A stretch of 64,000 nt of DNA, from NCBI RefSeq assembly GCF_014305095.1, contig NZ_JACRUI010000001.1, positions 62,001-126,000 of the forward strand. Reading direction: 5' to 3'. Below the pieces are notes generated by a model. That model ran no database searches. It was not told the origin of the DNA and saw nothing but the letters and a program-made list of their open reading frames with translations. Below are positions 1 to 8,599 of the stretch, piece by piece. Numbering within the stretch: the first letter of the stretch is position 1; each line of letters starts with the position of its first letter. This DNA comes from Flavobacterium kayseriense. Lineage in GTDB: Bacteria > Bacteroidota > Bacteroidia > Flavobacteriales > Flavobacteriaceae. A program made the translations under genes and the position numbers.

Positions 1-1968
1 GTTAAAATTAGAAAAAACATAGCCTTGAACGAAAGAACTAACATCATTGAAAACGTTTGCTTTTCTGTAATTATAGGTAAGTGATTCCGACTTTTTGATT
101 TGGTATTGCGCAAAAACATCAGGCAAAAAACGACTAAAATTGTCTTCTTGCTTGGAATTTAGCTGTACGTTATTTGTATTGTACTGATGAATACTAACAC
201 CTGGATTGAAGGTGAATTTACCTGATATAAATTTATAATGAACTCCCAAATAAGCATCATTAAAACGATATTGAACATCATTTATATAATCAGGATCAAT
301 AAGATTAGATTGTGTCCCATTATCGAACAACTGATAAATAGACGAATTATAATCTTGATACGAATTTGTATTTCCTGCTGTAATATTCAAATTACTCTTG
401 GCAGTTAATGAATAGTAGTAATCTACTTTTACATCTAGTTTATTTGTTTTAACAAAGCGACTTTGATTGATATTAAAGCTAGTTTGATTTGAATCAAACC
501 CTAAAAACGGAAAAGGATCGTTTAAAAGGTCTGGATTATAGAAAGGATCTTCGTTCTGGTATAAATGCTGCATTTCTAAAGCCCACGTGCTTTTCTTACT
601 TTGTGTCCAAAACATATTTACACTTTGGTTTACTGCGATAGGCTCTTGTTTCTTGAAAGAGGCAATAGTGTTGTTTTGAACAATATCTCCATTGGGATTA
701 AAAGTAATTGAATTAGTAAGGAGATCGTTATCTTCTGTTTGATTTGATTTTCTAAAGGAAATATCGTAGTCAAATTGAAAATTAGTATTTGGCTTGAATT
801 TAGATCCTAATTTAAAAATAGCTAAATTATTTCTCAAATTAGAATTATCTATTCTGTTTTCTGTAGTACTGATCTCAGTAGAATTCGGTTGAAAAATTCC
901 GTTTCTACTTATTGTGTTAGTAAGTGTTTTGTTTGATGAAAGCACTCCAAAAGCACTTAAACTCCATTTTTTGGACATTTGATGGGTCACATTCACTGCC
1001 CCAAATTTATTTTCGATATTTGAAGCTCTATTATCACGAGCTGTAGATATCCCTAAGTCATTACTAGACACATTAAAGTTAGTCCCATTTCTACCAATTG
1101 TATTTCTAGAACCACCTGTTAATCTAAAATAATCACGAATTGAAAAAGGAACATCTCCAATATTATTAAAATTAGTTAGCACGTTAACGCTTGTCTTAGG
1201 ACTGTAGTAAAACAATTTGGGATTAATAATGAAGCGCTCTCCAAAATCGGTACCCGCAGAGATATCACCAAAAAAGAAATTCTTCTTTCCTGATTTCAAC
1301 TTGATATTAATAGCTACATCATCATTATTATTCTCTAATCCTTTTAATTGGCTTACATCACTAAAATTTCTTAATACCTGAATTTTATCTACTGCATCAG
1401 CTGGAATGTTTCTTGATCCTAATTTAGTATCTCCTTCAAAGAATTTTTTACCATCAACAAGCATTTGTGTTACTTTTTTACCTTCTACTTCTATCTCTCC
1501 ATCAGCATTAATCTCAACACCAGGGAGTCTTTTCAACACATCTTCTAGCTTTCGCTCCGTACCTGTTTTAAAAGAATCGGCATTGTAAACAATCGTATCT
1601 CCTTTTATAGAAACAGGCATTTCACGTACAATTTCAACTCCGTCTAATTCAATTCCACCTTCCTCAAGCACAATAGTTTTTGTAATATTTTCAGCAGTAG
1701 TTATCACTTGCACCTCCTTATTCTGCATTCCCAGGAAGCTTATTTTAATCGAATAGGTCGTATTCGGCTTTAAACTCAGCGAAAACTTTCCTTTATCATT
1801 AGTTATAGCATAGGAATCCATTGCTTTTGTGCTGACATTAACCGCCATAACATTTGCCATTTCAAGCCCTAAAGCTTTTGAATCCGTAATAAGACCATCT
1901 AATTTAACAGATTGACTAAAAGAGGTTGCGCTTACTATAAGCAACAACAGTAGTAAAGATTTTTTCAT
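1..1968 (-). CDS. Outer-membrane beta-barrel protein, TonB-receptor-like, cassette 1 (3' end outside window)
   Basis: The gene starts at the ATG at 1966-1968 and runs off the left edge, leaving 656 codons without a stop. The start MKKSLLLLLLIVSATSFSQ is a signal peptide. Residues about 20-105 form a carboxypeptidase-regulatory-like beta-sandwich. A plug-like segment follows with the motif IKGDTIVYNADSF, then LEDVLKRLPGVEI and VDGKKFFEGD. The rest is a long Asn/Ser/Thr-rich alternating-strand region typical of an outer-membrane barrel (OMP_b-brl_3 type). It lies 43 bp downstream of a GLPGLI gene on the same strand, so the two are probably co-transcribed. The substrate is unknown. Uptake or display of a ligand at the outer membrane is inferred from the fold only. 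Confidence 0.85.
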   Translation of the reverse strand, partial: MKKSLLLLLLIVSATSFSQSVKLDGLITDSKALGLEMANVMAVNVSTKAMDSYAITNDKGKFSLSLKPNTTYSIKISFLGMQNKEVQVITTAENITKTIVLEEGGIELDGVEIVREMPVSIKGDTIVYNADSFKTGTERKLEDVLKRLPGVEINADGEIEVEGKKVTQMLVDGKKFFEGDTKLGSRNIPADAVDKIQVLRNFSDVSQLKGLENNNDDVAINIKLKSGKKNFFFGDISAGTDFGERFIINPKLFYYSPKTSVNVLTNFNNIGDVPFSIRDYFRLTGGSRNTIGRNGTNFNVSSNDLGISTARDNRASNIENKFGAVNVTHQMSKKWSLSAFGVLSSNKTLTNTISRNGIFQPNSTEISTTENRIDNSNLRNNLAIFKLGSKFKPNTNFQFDYDISFRKSNQTEDNDLLTNSITFNPNGDIVQNNTIASFKKQEPIAVNQSVNMFWTQSKKSTWALEMQHLYQNEDPFYNPDLLNDPFPFLGFDSNQTSFNINQSRFVKTNKLDVKVDYYYSLTAKSNLNITAGNTNSYQDYNSSIYQLFDNGTQSNLIDPDYINDVQYRFNDAYLGVHYKFISGKFTFNPGVSIHQYNTNNVQLNSKQEDNFSRFLPDVFAQYQIKKSESLTYNYRKANVFNDVSSFVQGYVFSNFN

Positions 1969-2011
1969 ATAAACTATGGGTAAAAAAATATTTGAATTAA
2001 TGCGTAACTAA

Positions 2012-2917
2012 TTATTGACCTATTCTAAATTGTCCACCCCCATTACCTCCACGACCTTGGTACATCTCTCTCATTTCTTGCATTTTTTTGGTAGTTGTTT
2101 CATCAAAATCCTTTTGTGAAATTTCTTTACCTTTTGTAGGAGCTTTAATATCAGTCTTCGTTTTAGGATTCAAAACTACTTTTGAGCATAATATCACCGT
2201 CTTACCATCATTTACCTCTAATATCAAACCAGGCAATCCCCAGTATTTATCAGGACCTTGATTTACCGGAATTTCAGGAGTATACCACGCTGTTACTATT
2301 ACATCCTTCGGCATCTCTAAATTATCCATGAAATTTGTTTTCTTCTCTTTCTCTTCGCTCTTCTCTTCTTTTTTCTCTGCAGAATCTTCAGATCTTTTTG
2401 GTCTTAAGTTTCTAAAATCAGTTTGAGTTACAGGTACTACTGCTGTAGCCTTAAAACAATTATATCCTCCTATCACCCTAGTTTCACCTTCCAATTTCCA
2501 ATTTAAGCTCGCTAACGAGTCCTTAACTAAAAACTCCTTACCCATTAGCTCCTTATCAATAGCGTAATACTTATCCTTAACATTCTTATACATTGTACCT
2601 CCTGATCCGCTCATCGAAGCCATCATTCGCATTCCTCCTCCTCCTCCTTGAGTAGGACCTTCTAATCGTTCTTCTTCCTTATAAATAGATGCTGTTTTAT
2701 CAAAATTCAAGAAAAATGTTTTCTCAAACATGGATTTCATTCCCTCTTCCATATTTTTTTGCATTTCAGGCGTAACATTTCTGTTTCCAGACATCCTAGC
2801 CTTAAAATCGGCTGTACTGGTTTTAGATTCATACACAGCCATCCCCTGAAAATTTTGAGCAGCAGCTCCAAAACAACTTAAAAAAGCAATCCCTAAAGTC
2901 AACGATATTTTATACAT
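2012..2917 (-). CDS. GLPGLI family protein, cassette 1
   Basis: This is a secreted protein of about 301 residues. I prefer the start at 2917 (MYKISLTLGIAFLSCFGAAAQ) because it begins directly with the signal peptide; an ATG at 2944 would add nine charged residues. The family signature is clear: IGGYNCFKATAV with a conserved Cys, then AWYTPEIPVNQGP and YWGLPGLILEV. Odd features are a Gly/Met-rich stretch near residues 95-110, a Lys/Glu-rich linker (SEEKEKK) in the middle and a Gly-rich C-terminus (GRGGNGGG). GLPGLI proteins are a Bacteroidota family of unknown function. The family name comes from the motif. The neighbouring barrel gene suggests a partner role in the periplasm or outer membrane. 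Confidence 0.88.
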   Translation of the reverse strand: MYKISLTLGIAFLSCFGAAAQNFQGMAVYESKTSTADFKARMSGNRNVTPEMQKNMEEGMKSMFEKTFFLNFDKTASIYKEEERLEGPTQGGGGGMRMMASMSGSGGTMYKNVKDKYYAIDKELMGKEFLVKDSLASLNWKLEGETRVIGGYNCFKATAVVPVTQTDFRNLRPKRSEDSAEKKEEKSEEKEKKTNFMDNLEMPKDVIVTAWYTPEIPVNQGPDKYWGLPGLILEVNDGKTVILCSKVVLNPKTKTDIKAPTKGKEISQKDFDETTTKKMQEMREMYQGRGGNGGGQFRIGQ

Positions 2918-3027
2918 AGTTCTATTTTTTTTGCAATAAGACACAACGCTTACTTATTTGTTACATGTTTCTTAAAAAAGATAAGACTACGTAATTGTTA
3001 AAAGGTTTAATTGTATTTTAGCTAATT

Positions 3028-3819
3028 ATGAAAAAACTTATTCTTTTGCTAAGTGTATTTATTAGTTTAGGCGCTTTTGCTCAAGACAAAGCAACAATTG
3101 TATCGAAAATAAATAGTATTGTAGTCCATTCTGCTAATGCTATTGGTCAAGATCAGTTTGGCTTTTCTTACTATCTATCAAATAACGTTTTTCATAAAAT
3201 GAAAGACGATAAAGTACTCGAGTATAAAAATGTGTCTTTAGGAAACATCACCAATGTTGATATAAAAAATCCTTTAAAGATTTTGTTATATTATGAAAAT
3301 TTCAATACTGCCATCCTTTTAGACAACCAATTAAACGAGGTTCAAAAAATAAATTTTTCTGAAAATAATCCTGCATTACTTATTAGTGCGATTGGCATGT
3401 CTACTCAAAATCGACTGTGGCTATACAATTACCTCAACCAACAGATAGGTCTATTTGATTACTTAAAAAATGAATATCGCTCAGTCTCTACTTCATTACC
3501 AGGAAAGATTATGGCATATCAAGCTAACTACAATTCATTCGAATGGATTGATGAAAATAACAATTGGTACAGTTGTGACTTATTTGGAAAAATCACTACT
3601 AAAGGTAAAGTACCTTACTTTGATGAAGTTGTCATTACAGATAATGATCAAATTATATATTTGAAAGAGCAATTATTATATCATTTTGACCGAATAAAAA
3701 GCAAAATTACACCAATCAAAATTTCAGAAAAAAGCTTTCGAAATTTTGATTACAAAGACCAAATTTTATCTATTTTTACATCCGAAGGAATTATCAATTA
3801 TAAAATCACAATACCGTAA
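3028..3819 (+). CDS. Hypothetical exported protein, possible beta-propeller
   Basis: This protein has 263 residues. MKKLILLLSVFISLGAFAQ is a clear signal peptide with a cleavage site after FAQ. The remainder consists of short hydrophobic/aromatic strands separated by turns (for example NRLWLYNYLNQQIGLFDY and WIDENNNWYSCDLFG), which resembles a beta-propeller or other all-beta fold. I do not recognise a named family. The stop codon overlaps the start of the deoxynucleoside kinase (TAATG at 3817-3821), so the two are translationally coupled, although an exported protein and a cytosolic kinase have no obvious shared job. A promoter-like TTG plus TATTTTAG lies just upstream, in the divergent spacer shared with the GLPGLI gene. 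Confidence 0.8.
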   Translation: MKKLILLLSVFISLGAFAQDKATIVSKINSIVVHSANAIGQDQFGFSYYLSNNVFHKMKDDKVLEYKNVSLGNITNVDIKNPLKILLYYENFNTAILLDNQLNEVQKINFSENNPALLISAIGMSTQNRLWLYNYLNQQIGLFDYLKNEYRSVSTSLPGKIMAYQANYNSFEWIDENNNWYSCDLFGKITTKGKVPYFDEVVITDNDQIIYLKEQLLYHFDRIKSKITPIKISEKSFRNFDYKDQILSIFTSEGIINYKITIP

Positions 3820-4433
3820 TGCACATAGCAGTAGCAGGAAATATAGGTTCAGGAAAGACAACATTAACACGCTTACTGGCAAAACATTTTAAATGGGAAC
3901 CTCATTTTGAAGATGTGGTAGACAACCCATACTTAGACGATTTTTACCATCAAATGGAAAGATGGTCATTTAATCTACAGATTTATTTCTTGAATAGTCG
4001 TTTTCGTCAAGTGATGCAAATTCGCGAAAGCGGAAAAAAAATCATTCAAGACAGAACGATTTATGAAGATGCGCATATTTTTGCTCCTAATCTTTACTCT
4101 ATGGGTTTGATGACCAATCGTGATTTTCAAAATTACTCGTCTCTCTTTGAATTAATGGAGTCAACGGTAAAAGCGCCTGATTTACTTATTTATTTAAGAA
4201 GCTCTATTCCTAATTTAGTAGGCCAAATTCACAAGCGTGGCCGCGAGTATGAAAACTCTATTTCTATTGATTACTTAAGTCGCTTAAATGAGCGTTACGA
4301 AGCTTGGATTCATTCTTATGATCGTGGAAAATTATTAATAATTGACGTTGACAACATTAATTTTGTAGATAACCCAGAAGATCTAGGGAATATTATCACT
4401 AAAATCGATGCGGAGTTGCATGGTTTGTTTTAG
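3819..4433 (+). CDS. Deoxynucleoside kinase
   Basis: This is a cytosolic kinase that phosphorylates deoxynucleosides for dNTP salvage. The P-loop GNIGSGKT is at residues 7-14, the acidic substrate-site segment EDVVDNPYLDDF follows at 31-42, and the DRT motif with IYEDAHIFA is at 78-89. The length of 204 aa is normal for the bacterial dNK family. Substrate preference (dA, dC, dG or dT) cannot be read from the sequence. The last 54 codons have a second, diverged copy at 8338-8502. The gene ends only 10 bp from the convergent barrel gene of cassette 2 and has no terminator of its own there, unlike the copy at 8502. This suggests that its original downstream sequence was displaced. Confidence 0.92.
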   Translation: MHIAVAGNIGSGKTTLTRLLAKHFKWEPHFEDVVDNPYLDDFYHQMERWSFNLQIYFLNSRFRQVMQIRESGKKIIQDRTIYEDAHIFAPNLYSMGLMTNRDFQNYSSLFELMESTVKAPDLLIYLRSSIPNLVGQIHKRGREYENSISIDYLSRLNERYEAWIHSYDRGKLLIIDVDNINFVDNPEDLGNIITKIDAELHGLF

Positions 4434-4443
4434 ATAAAAAAGC

Positions 4444-7125
4444 CTACAATGAATAGTTGAATCCTATAGTAAATTGTCTTGGTCTCAATGAAAATTGATA
4501 AACATTCACGAAATTAAAATAACTGTTTGTTGTTCTGAAAAATTGTGTGTTAAAAACATTATTTAAAGAGGCATTTATATTTACTTTTTTAGAAGGTTTG
4601 TAATGAAGAGACATATTAAAAAGCGTGTTTTGATCACTAGTATCACTTTTTGAAGTTGCTGTTCTAGACGAATCTAAACCAAAATTGATTCGTGTAGAAC
4701 TAGTGGTATATATATCCAAATTCAAATTCTGAAAAAGAATTGAGTTGTTAATTTCATTAGTTGTAGTTGCTGACGTTCCAAAGTTAAACTTAGCTTTATA
4801 ATCAAGCGTAAACCAACTACCTTTATCCCAACTCAAGCCAAAATCTATACTTTGCCTCCTATTAATTGCATCAAGAAATTGATCATTAAAAAACAATTGA
4901 CTTTTACTAATATTGTATGCATATGTCAACTCTGTTTTAAAAGAACCTAAAAACCCTTTTGTTACATATAAAGTAAAACCATAATTTTTTAAAGAATTAG
5001 GCTGTTTTATAACTTCTGTAACCATAAAACCATCGCTGTTTAACTCATTTGAAAATGTAGCGTCGGATTTGTTTTGATTCAAATTACCTTTTAAACTTAA
5101 AAAAAAACTTTTTAGAATATTATTATAATTTATGTAGGAGGTAAATGAATTTATTCTAGTAGTGTTAACAAAATTTGGATTTTGAACTAATGCATTAAAA
5201 CTAGTTAAAATTATGGGTGTATAAAGCTGTGAAAAATTGGATATGTTATTATTTAAATCATAACTAACAGCAAAATTCCATTTTGAATTAAAACTATATT
5301 TAACAGATATACTAGGCTGGATAAATAAAAAGGAATCACTTATTTCCATAGTAGTGCTATTGTTCTCAATAGAATTTAACTTAATATAGTCCGCAGATAG
5401 ACCCCCGGAAAACATTACTTTGCCTATATTTATTTTTGAATTAAGTTTAGTCGTTGTTTCAACTTTTTGATAATCAAAGTTGCTTGCTAAAGGAAAGTTT
5501 TGGTTAGTAGAATTTGAAATTTGTTTTAGATTACTATCAAATCTAAAATTATTATATTTTAATTTCTGATTTAAATTCCATTCTGATTTGAATAATTTAA
5601 AATCATATTGGGCAAAACCAGCTAAGTTAATTTTGCTAACAGAAACATCTTGTAAAGTAGCGCCACTACCATTACCACTTCCTATTAAGGTTTCAAAAAC
5701 TGGAGGTGTCACACTAAGTTCTTCTTTATTTTGTTCATATTGCGCAAGTAGTCCACTTTGTAATATGTTTTTTTTACCAATTAAAGTTTTCAAACTAGTG
5801 CTATTACTGAATTGAAAATTATTCTTTAAGTAATTTGATTCAAGATAGTTAGTGTTAATCAAAACTCTTTCAATCCCTGCATCATTTGCAAATCTGTAAC
5901 TGGTATTATTCTTTAAATAGAAATTACGTTTATTAATTTCTTGATTAACGCCAGCATTGAAACGTACCGTTCTTAATTGATTTCGGCTTTTATTTATAAC
6001 ACTACTCGATTCATTGTTAGACAAAAAAGTACTAGATAAATTATTATCTATTTTGCTTAGTTCGTTGACATAGTTAAAATTCCATTTTACTATAGTTGAA
6101 TCATTAACTTTGTGCAAAGCATCATTAGTTATTGCATAAGAGTCATTATTGAGCCAATACTTTTCAGAAATAGCAACTCCATTAATATTTGGCACTTTAA
6201 TAACGTGCGTTTCTTCTAGTATTAGCCCTCCTACATTTATGTTACCAGAAGATAAATCATTACCAATATCACGAAGCGTTTTACCCGTATTGTTTAATTT
6301 ACCACTACTAATGTTTTGAAATTTATCTTTAAAATAAATTGGTGTGGCATCTAATTTTCCTGTTAAAAATGGCACTCCCGCATCACCTTTTAAACTACCA
6401 AATAATAAACCAACATCATCTTTGATTTTTAAGTTAAATGACACGTTATCCGTTTCGGTTCTACCAATATCAATGCGCTCATGATGATGTTTTTTCATTA
6501 CATCTATTTCTAGTACAGCATCAGCAGGAATTCCTTGTGTTGCAATAGAGTAGCCTCCTTCTAGTAAATCTAAACCATTAATATATAAATGACTGATAGG
6601 TTTGTCAAGATATCTTATCTGCCCACTTTCACTTATACTTACCCCAGGTATCCTGCTAATAACCTCTTCGATCGTATAATCTTTTTTAGCTTTTAATCCA
6701 TTGACATTATAGGTAATCGTATCACCTTTTATCGTTACAACCTTATCTTTCTTTATCAGAACCTCATCAAGTTTTTGGATTTTTAAACTCATTTGAAAAT
6801 CTTGTTTAGCACTTTTGAGCGGTATTTTAAGAAGAATAGTTTCGTATGAAATATGCCTAATTATTAACCAAATACTATCTAATTTAATTTCTTTACTTAA
6901 AATTAATTTATAATCCCCCCTTGCATCTGAATTTTTAAAGGCTAAAATATTGCTGCCATTTTCAGAATCACTAGCAACGATAGTACAACTAGATACGGGT
7001 ACATTATTATTGCCAAATGTAGTTCCTTCAATTTCAATCACTTGTGAATAACCAAAAAAAGGCATCCCAATTAGGAATGCCAAAAAAATAAAGAAGAAGA
7101 GATTGTTATGCTTTTTTACAATCAT
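4444..7125 (-). CDS. Outer-membrane beta-barrel protein, TonB-receptor-like, cassette 2
   Basis: This protein has 893 residues. The N-terminal hydrophobic segment (FFFIFLAFLIGMPFFGYSQ) is a signal peptide. A carboxypeptidase-regulatory-like domain spans about residues 30-115. The plug-like segment carries IKGDTITYNVNGL, IEEVISRIPGVSI and LYINGLDLLEGGY, matching the same motifs in the other two cassette barrels. Long strand-rich sequence rich in Asn, Ser and Thr follows to the C-terminus FTIGFNYSL, which ends in a typical barrel-like strand. The start overlaps the stop of the GLPGLI gene by 4 bp (ATGA, 7122-7125), so translation is coupled. The ligand is unknown. The protein is diverged from the cassette 1 and 3 barrels, which argues against a recent local duplication. 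Confidence 0.87.
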   Translation of the reverse strand: MIVKKHNNLFFFIFLAFLIGMPFFGYSQVIEIEGTTFGNNNVPVSSCTIVASDSENGSNILAFKNSDARGDYKLILSKEIKLDSIWLIIRHISYETILLKIPLKSAKQDFQMSLKIQKLDEVLIKKDKVVTIKGDTITYNVNGLKAKKDYTIEEVISRIPGVSISESGQIRYLDKPISHLYINGLDLLEGGYSIATQGIPADAVLEIDVMKKHHHERIDIGRTETDNVSFNLKIKDDVGLLFGSLKGDAGVPFLTGKLDATPIYFKDKFQNISSGKLNNTGKTLRDIGNDLSSGNINVGGLILEETHVIKVPNINGVAISEKYWLNNDSYAITNDALHKVNDSTIVKWNFNYVNELSKIDNNLSSTFLSNNESSSVINKSRNQLRTVRFNAGVNQEINKRNFYLKNNTSYRFANDAGIERVLINTNYLESNYLKNNFQFSNSTSLKTLIGKKNILQSGLLAQYEQNKEELSVTPPVFETLIGSGNGSGATLQDVSVSKINLAGFAQYDFKLFKSEWNLNQKLKYNNFRFDSNLKQISNSTNQNFPLASNFDYQKVETTTKLNSKINIGKVMFSGGLSADYIKLNSIENNSTTMEISDSFLFIQPSISVKYSFNSKWNFAVSYDLNNNISNFSQLYTPIILTSFNALVQNPNFVNTTRINSFTSYINYNNILKSFFLSLKGNLNQNKSDATFSNELNSDGFMVTEVIKQPNSLKNYGFTLYVTKGFLGSFKTELTYAYNISKSQLFFNDQFLDAINRRQSIDFGLSWDKGSWFTLDYKAKFNFGTSATTTNEINNSILFQNLNLDIYTTSSTRINFGLDSSRTATSKSDTSDQNTLFNMSLHYKPSKKVNINASLNNVFNTQFFRTTNSYFNFVNVYQFSLRPRQFTIGFNYSL

Positions 7126-7949
7126 TCGAAACGTTCTATGAAATTTTTATTTTTGGGTTTTGCATTTAATCTCGATTTTTCACCATTTTCTCCTACGGCA
7201 ACTAAAGTTGGTACAGCGATTTCAGCACGATTCATAAATCTAATTTTATCACTGAGAGACATTTCACTAAATTTTTTTCTAATTTTGTAAAATTCATCTT
7301 TGTCGATATATTCAAATTTTCTATCCTTCTTTTTTACAAAAAAATTTTCGGTTTTTGAATCAATAGGAAAATCCCCTTTTTTTACCTCATTTACAATAAA
7401 ACTAAAAACATTTTCTGCATCCTTGATCATCATCACCAATCCCGGTAGTCCATGAAATTTATAGGGACCAACTGTAATTGGTATGTCTGGGTTGTACCAT
7501 GCACTCCAGTCTCTACCTGCATAGTTTACCGTTGCTTTTTTACAAACATAACCACTAATAATAGTATCTTGATTGATTAGTTTCCAATTGTGATTAAGAT
7601 TTTCTTTGAACTTGTATGCATCACTTCCAATATTCTCATAATGCTCTGTAGAGTCTCCATATGTCTTTACCAAAAAATAAAAGGATGATCTATTGAGAAG
7701 CACATCAGCCTCTGTGAGCTCTCTTTCTTGTTGTATTTTATCAAAGTTCATCATTGCCTCGAAAGTAAACAATGAACCTTGATTTGTAACAATCAATATA
7801 GCACTTGTACTTTCAGAGGGTACTTCGGTCGCTAATTTTTTGTAGTTCAATTGATACGACACCCAAAGATCTGAACTTTTAATAGGCTTTGCTTGCGAAA
7901 AGACAAAATAACTCATTGCAAATACTAATATTGTGATTATTTTTTTCAT
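7122..7949 (-). CDS. GLPGLI family protein, cassette 2
   Basis: This secreted protein has about 275 residues. The start at 7949 (MKKIITILVFAMSYFVFSQ) gives a perfect signal peptide; upstream in-frame ATGs at 7970 and 7976 are less likely. The signature segments are ISGYVCKKATVNYAG, AWYNPDIPITVGP and HGLPGLVMMIKDAEN. It overlaps the barrel gene by 4 bp. The spacing of conserved features (GYxC, AWY, GP, GLPGL) is the same as in the proteins at 2012 and 15718, but the rest of the sequence is quite different. Its function is unknown. Pairing with a barrel on the same transcript suggests a joint role in the envelope. Confidence 0.88.
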   Translation of the reverse strand: MKKIITILVFAMSYFVFSQAKPIKSSDLWVSYQLNYKKLATEVPSESTSAILIVTNQGSLFTFEAMMNFDKIQQERELTEADVLLNRSSFYFLVKTYGDSTEHYENIGSDAYKFKENLNHNWKLINQDTIISGYVCKKATVNYAGRDWSAWYNPDIPITVGPYKFHGLPGLVMMIKDAENVFSFIVNEVKKGDFPIDSKTENFFVKKKDRKFEYIDKDEFYKIRKKFSEMSLSDKIRFMNRAEIAVPTLVAVGENGEKSRLNAKPKNKNFIERFE

Positions 7950-7956
7950 AACTTTT

Positions 7957-8088
7957 TTAAAATCGTTCATCAGCAACTATCTTAAGTTCACTTACAGTAG
8001 GCTTTCTCATCATAGTACTTCCTGTGACAATCAAACTTGCGTTGTTATCTAATAAATGCCAATTAATGCAGACACTATACTTTCAGAG
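7957..8088 (-). pseudogene. Possible C-terminal remnant of an unidentified gene
   Basis: Upstream of the cassette 2 GLPGLI gene the minus strand stays open for about 43 codons, ending at a TAA at 7957-7959, eight bases before the GLPGLI start. The last part reads like ordinary protein (NASLIVTGSTMMRKPTVSEL then KIVADERF). An in-frame stop closes it on the other side near 8089 and there is no convincing start. It may be the tail of a gene carried along with the cassette. It could also be a short upstream peptide beginning at the paired ATGs near 8011-8016, or chance. Confidence 0.3.
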
Positions 8089-8148
8089 TTCTATTAACTA
8101 ACTTATTCAGCTGACAGATCAAAAGAAATATAGACCGAATAATAATTT

Positions 8149-8189
8149 AAAAATAAAGATAAATTCTCTCATAATTTATCTTTATTTTT
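8149..8189. repeat. Perfect AT-rich hairpin
   Basis: A 17-bp perfect inverted repeat (arms 8149-8165 and 8173-8189, 7-nt loop) lies in the spacer to the right of cassette 2. It has the shape of a bidirectional terminator but no gene ends directly at it. Confidence 0.7.
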
Positions 8190-8197
8190 TAATTTAT

Positions 8198-8235
8198 TTT
8201 GACTAAAAAATGTCAGAGAATATTTTTTAGTCAAA
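8198..8235. repeat. Second perfect AT-rich hairpin
   Basis: A 14-bp perfect inverted repeat built on TTGACTAAAAAAT (8199-8211) and its complement (8222-8234), with one more pair outside, follows the hairpin at 8149-8189 by nine bases. The function is not known. It could be a terminator relic or the end of a lost element. Confidence 0.65.
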
Positions 8236-8287
8236 CTGCAGTTTAACATAATGATAATAATAACGAGACAAACCATTCATTCAAAAC

Positions 8288-8316
8288 AAAAACGCCTCAC
8301 TTTAATGAGACATTTT
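8288..8316. terminator. Decayed terminator-like hairpin, copy of the one at 8549-8576
   Basis: The segment AACGCCTCACTTTAATGAG and the following ACATTTTTATT resemble the hairpin at 8549-8576 closely, but the stem now has two C-A mismatches. It sits just before the kinase-derived fragment, so the fragment is bracketed by two versions of the same terminator. Confidence 0.5.
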
Positions 8317-8337
8317 TATTATGATAGCGTACAAACT

Positions 8338-8502
8338 GATTATTTAAGCAGATTAAATGAGCGTTACGAAGCTTGGATTCACACCTATGATCGCGGAAAG
8401 TTATTAGTGATTGACTTAGACAACATTAACTTTGTCGATAATCCAGAGGACTTAGGTAACATCATTACTAAAATTGACGCGGAATTAAATGGATTGTTTT
8501 AG
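8338..8502 (+). pseudogene. 3' fragment of a deoxynucleoside kinase gene
   Basis: The 165 bp from GAT at 8338 to TAG at 8502 align without gaps to 4269-4433, the end of the intact deoxynucleoside kinase. I count about 29 base differences (near 82% identity), yet only four of 54 residues change (S/T, I/V, V/L, H/N). Nearly all differences are synonymous, so the two sequences diverged while both were under selection as whole genes. Homology stops abruptly at 8338: there is no P-loop and no start belonging to the kinase. An ATG at 8251 opens the frame, but residues 1-29 from it read through the hairpin sequence at 8288 and are not kinase. I regard this as the truncated end of a displaced or second kinase allele. 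Confidence 0.85.
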
Positions 8503-8548
8503 AATATACATATAGAAGCAGATCCTTATAGCGTAAAGCCATAAATAA

Positions 8549-8576
8549 AAAATGCCTCACTTTCATGAGGCATTTT
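8549..8576. terminator. Bidirectional terminator between kinase fragment and hppA
   Basis: An 11-bp perfect stem (AAAATGCCTCA, 8549-8559, with 8566-8576) is flanked by A and T runs. It serves the convergent ends of the kinase fragment and hppA. Confidence 0.85.
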
Positions 8577-8599
8577 ATTTATGAAATAGTAAAAAACGA

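Noticed and set aside
8251..8502. An 83-codon open frame from an ATG at 8251
   Set aside because: Only the part from 8338 on is kinase sequence; the first 29 codons cross a terminator-like hairpin and match nothing, so I call a fragment rather than a gene.
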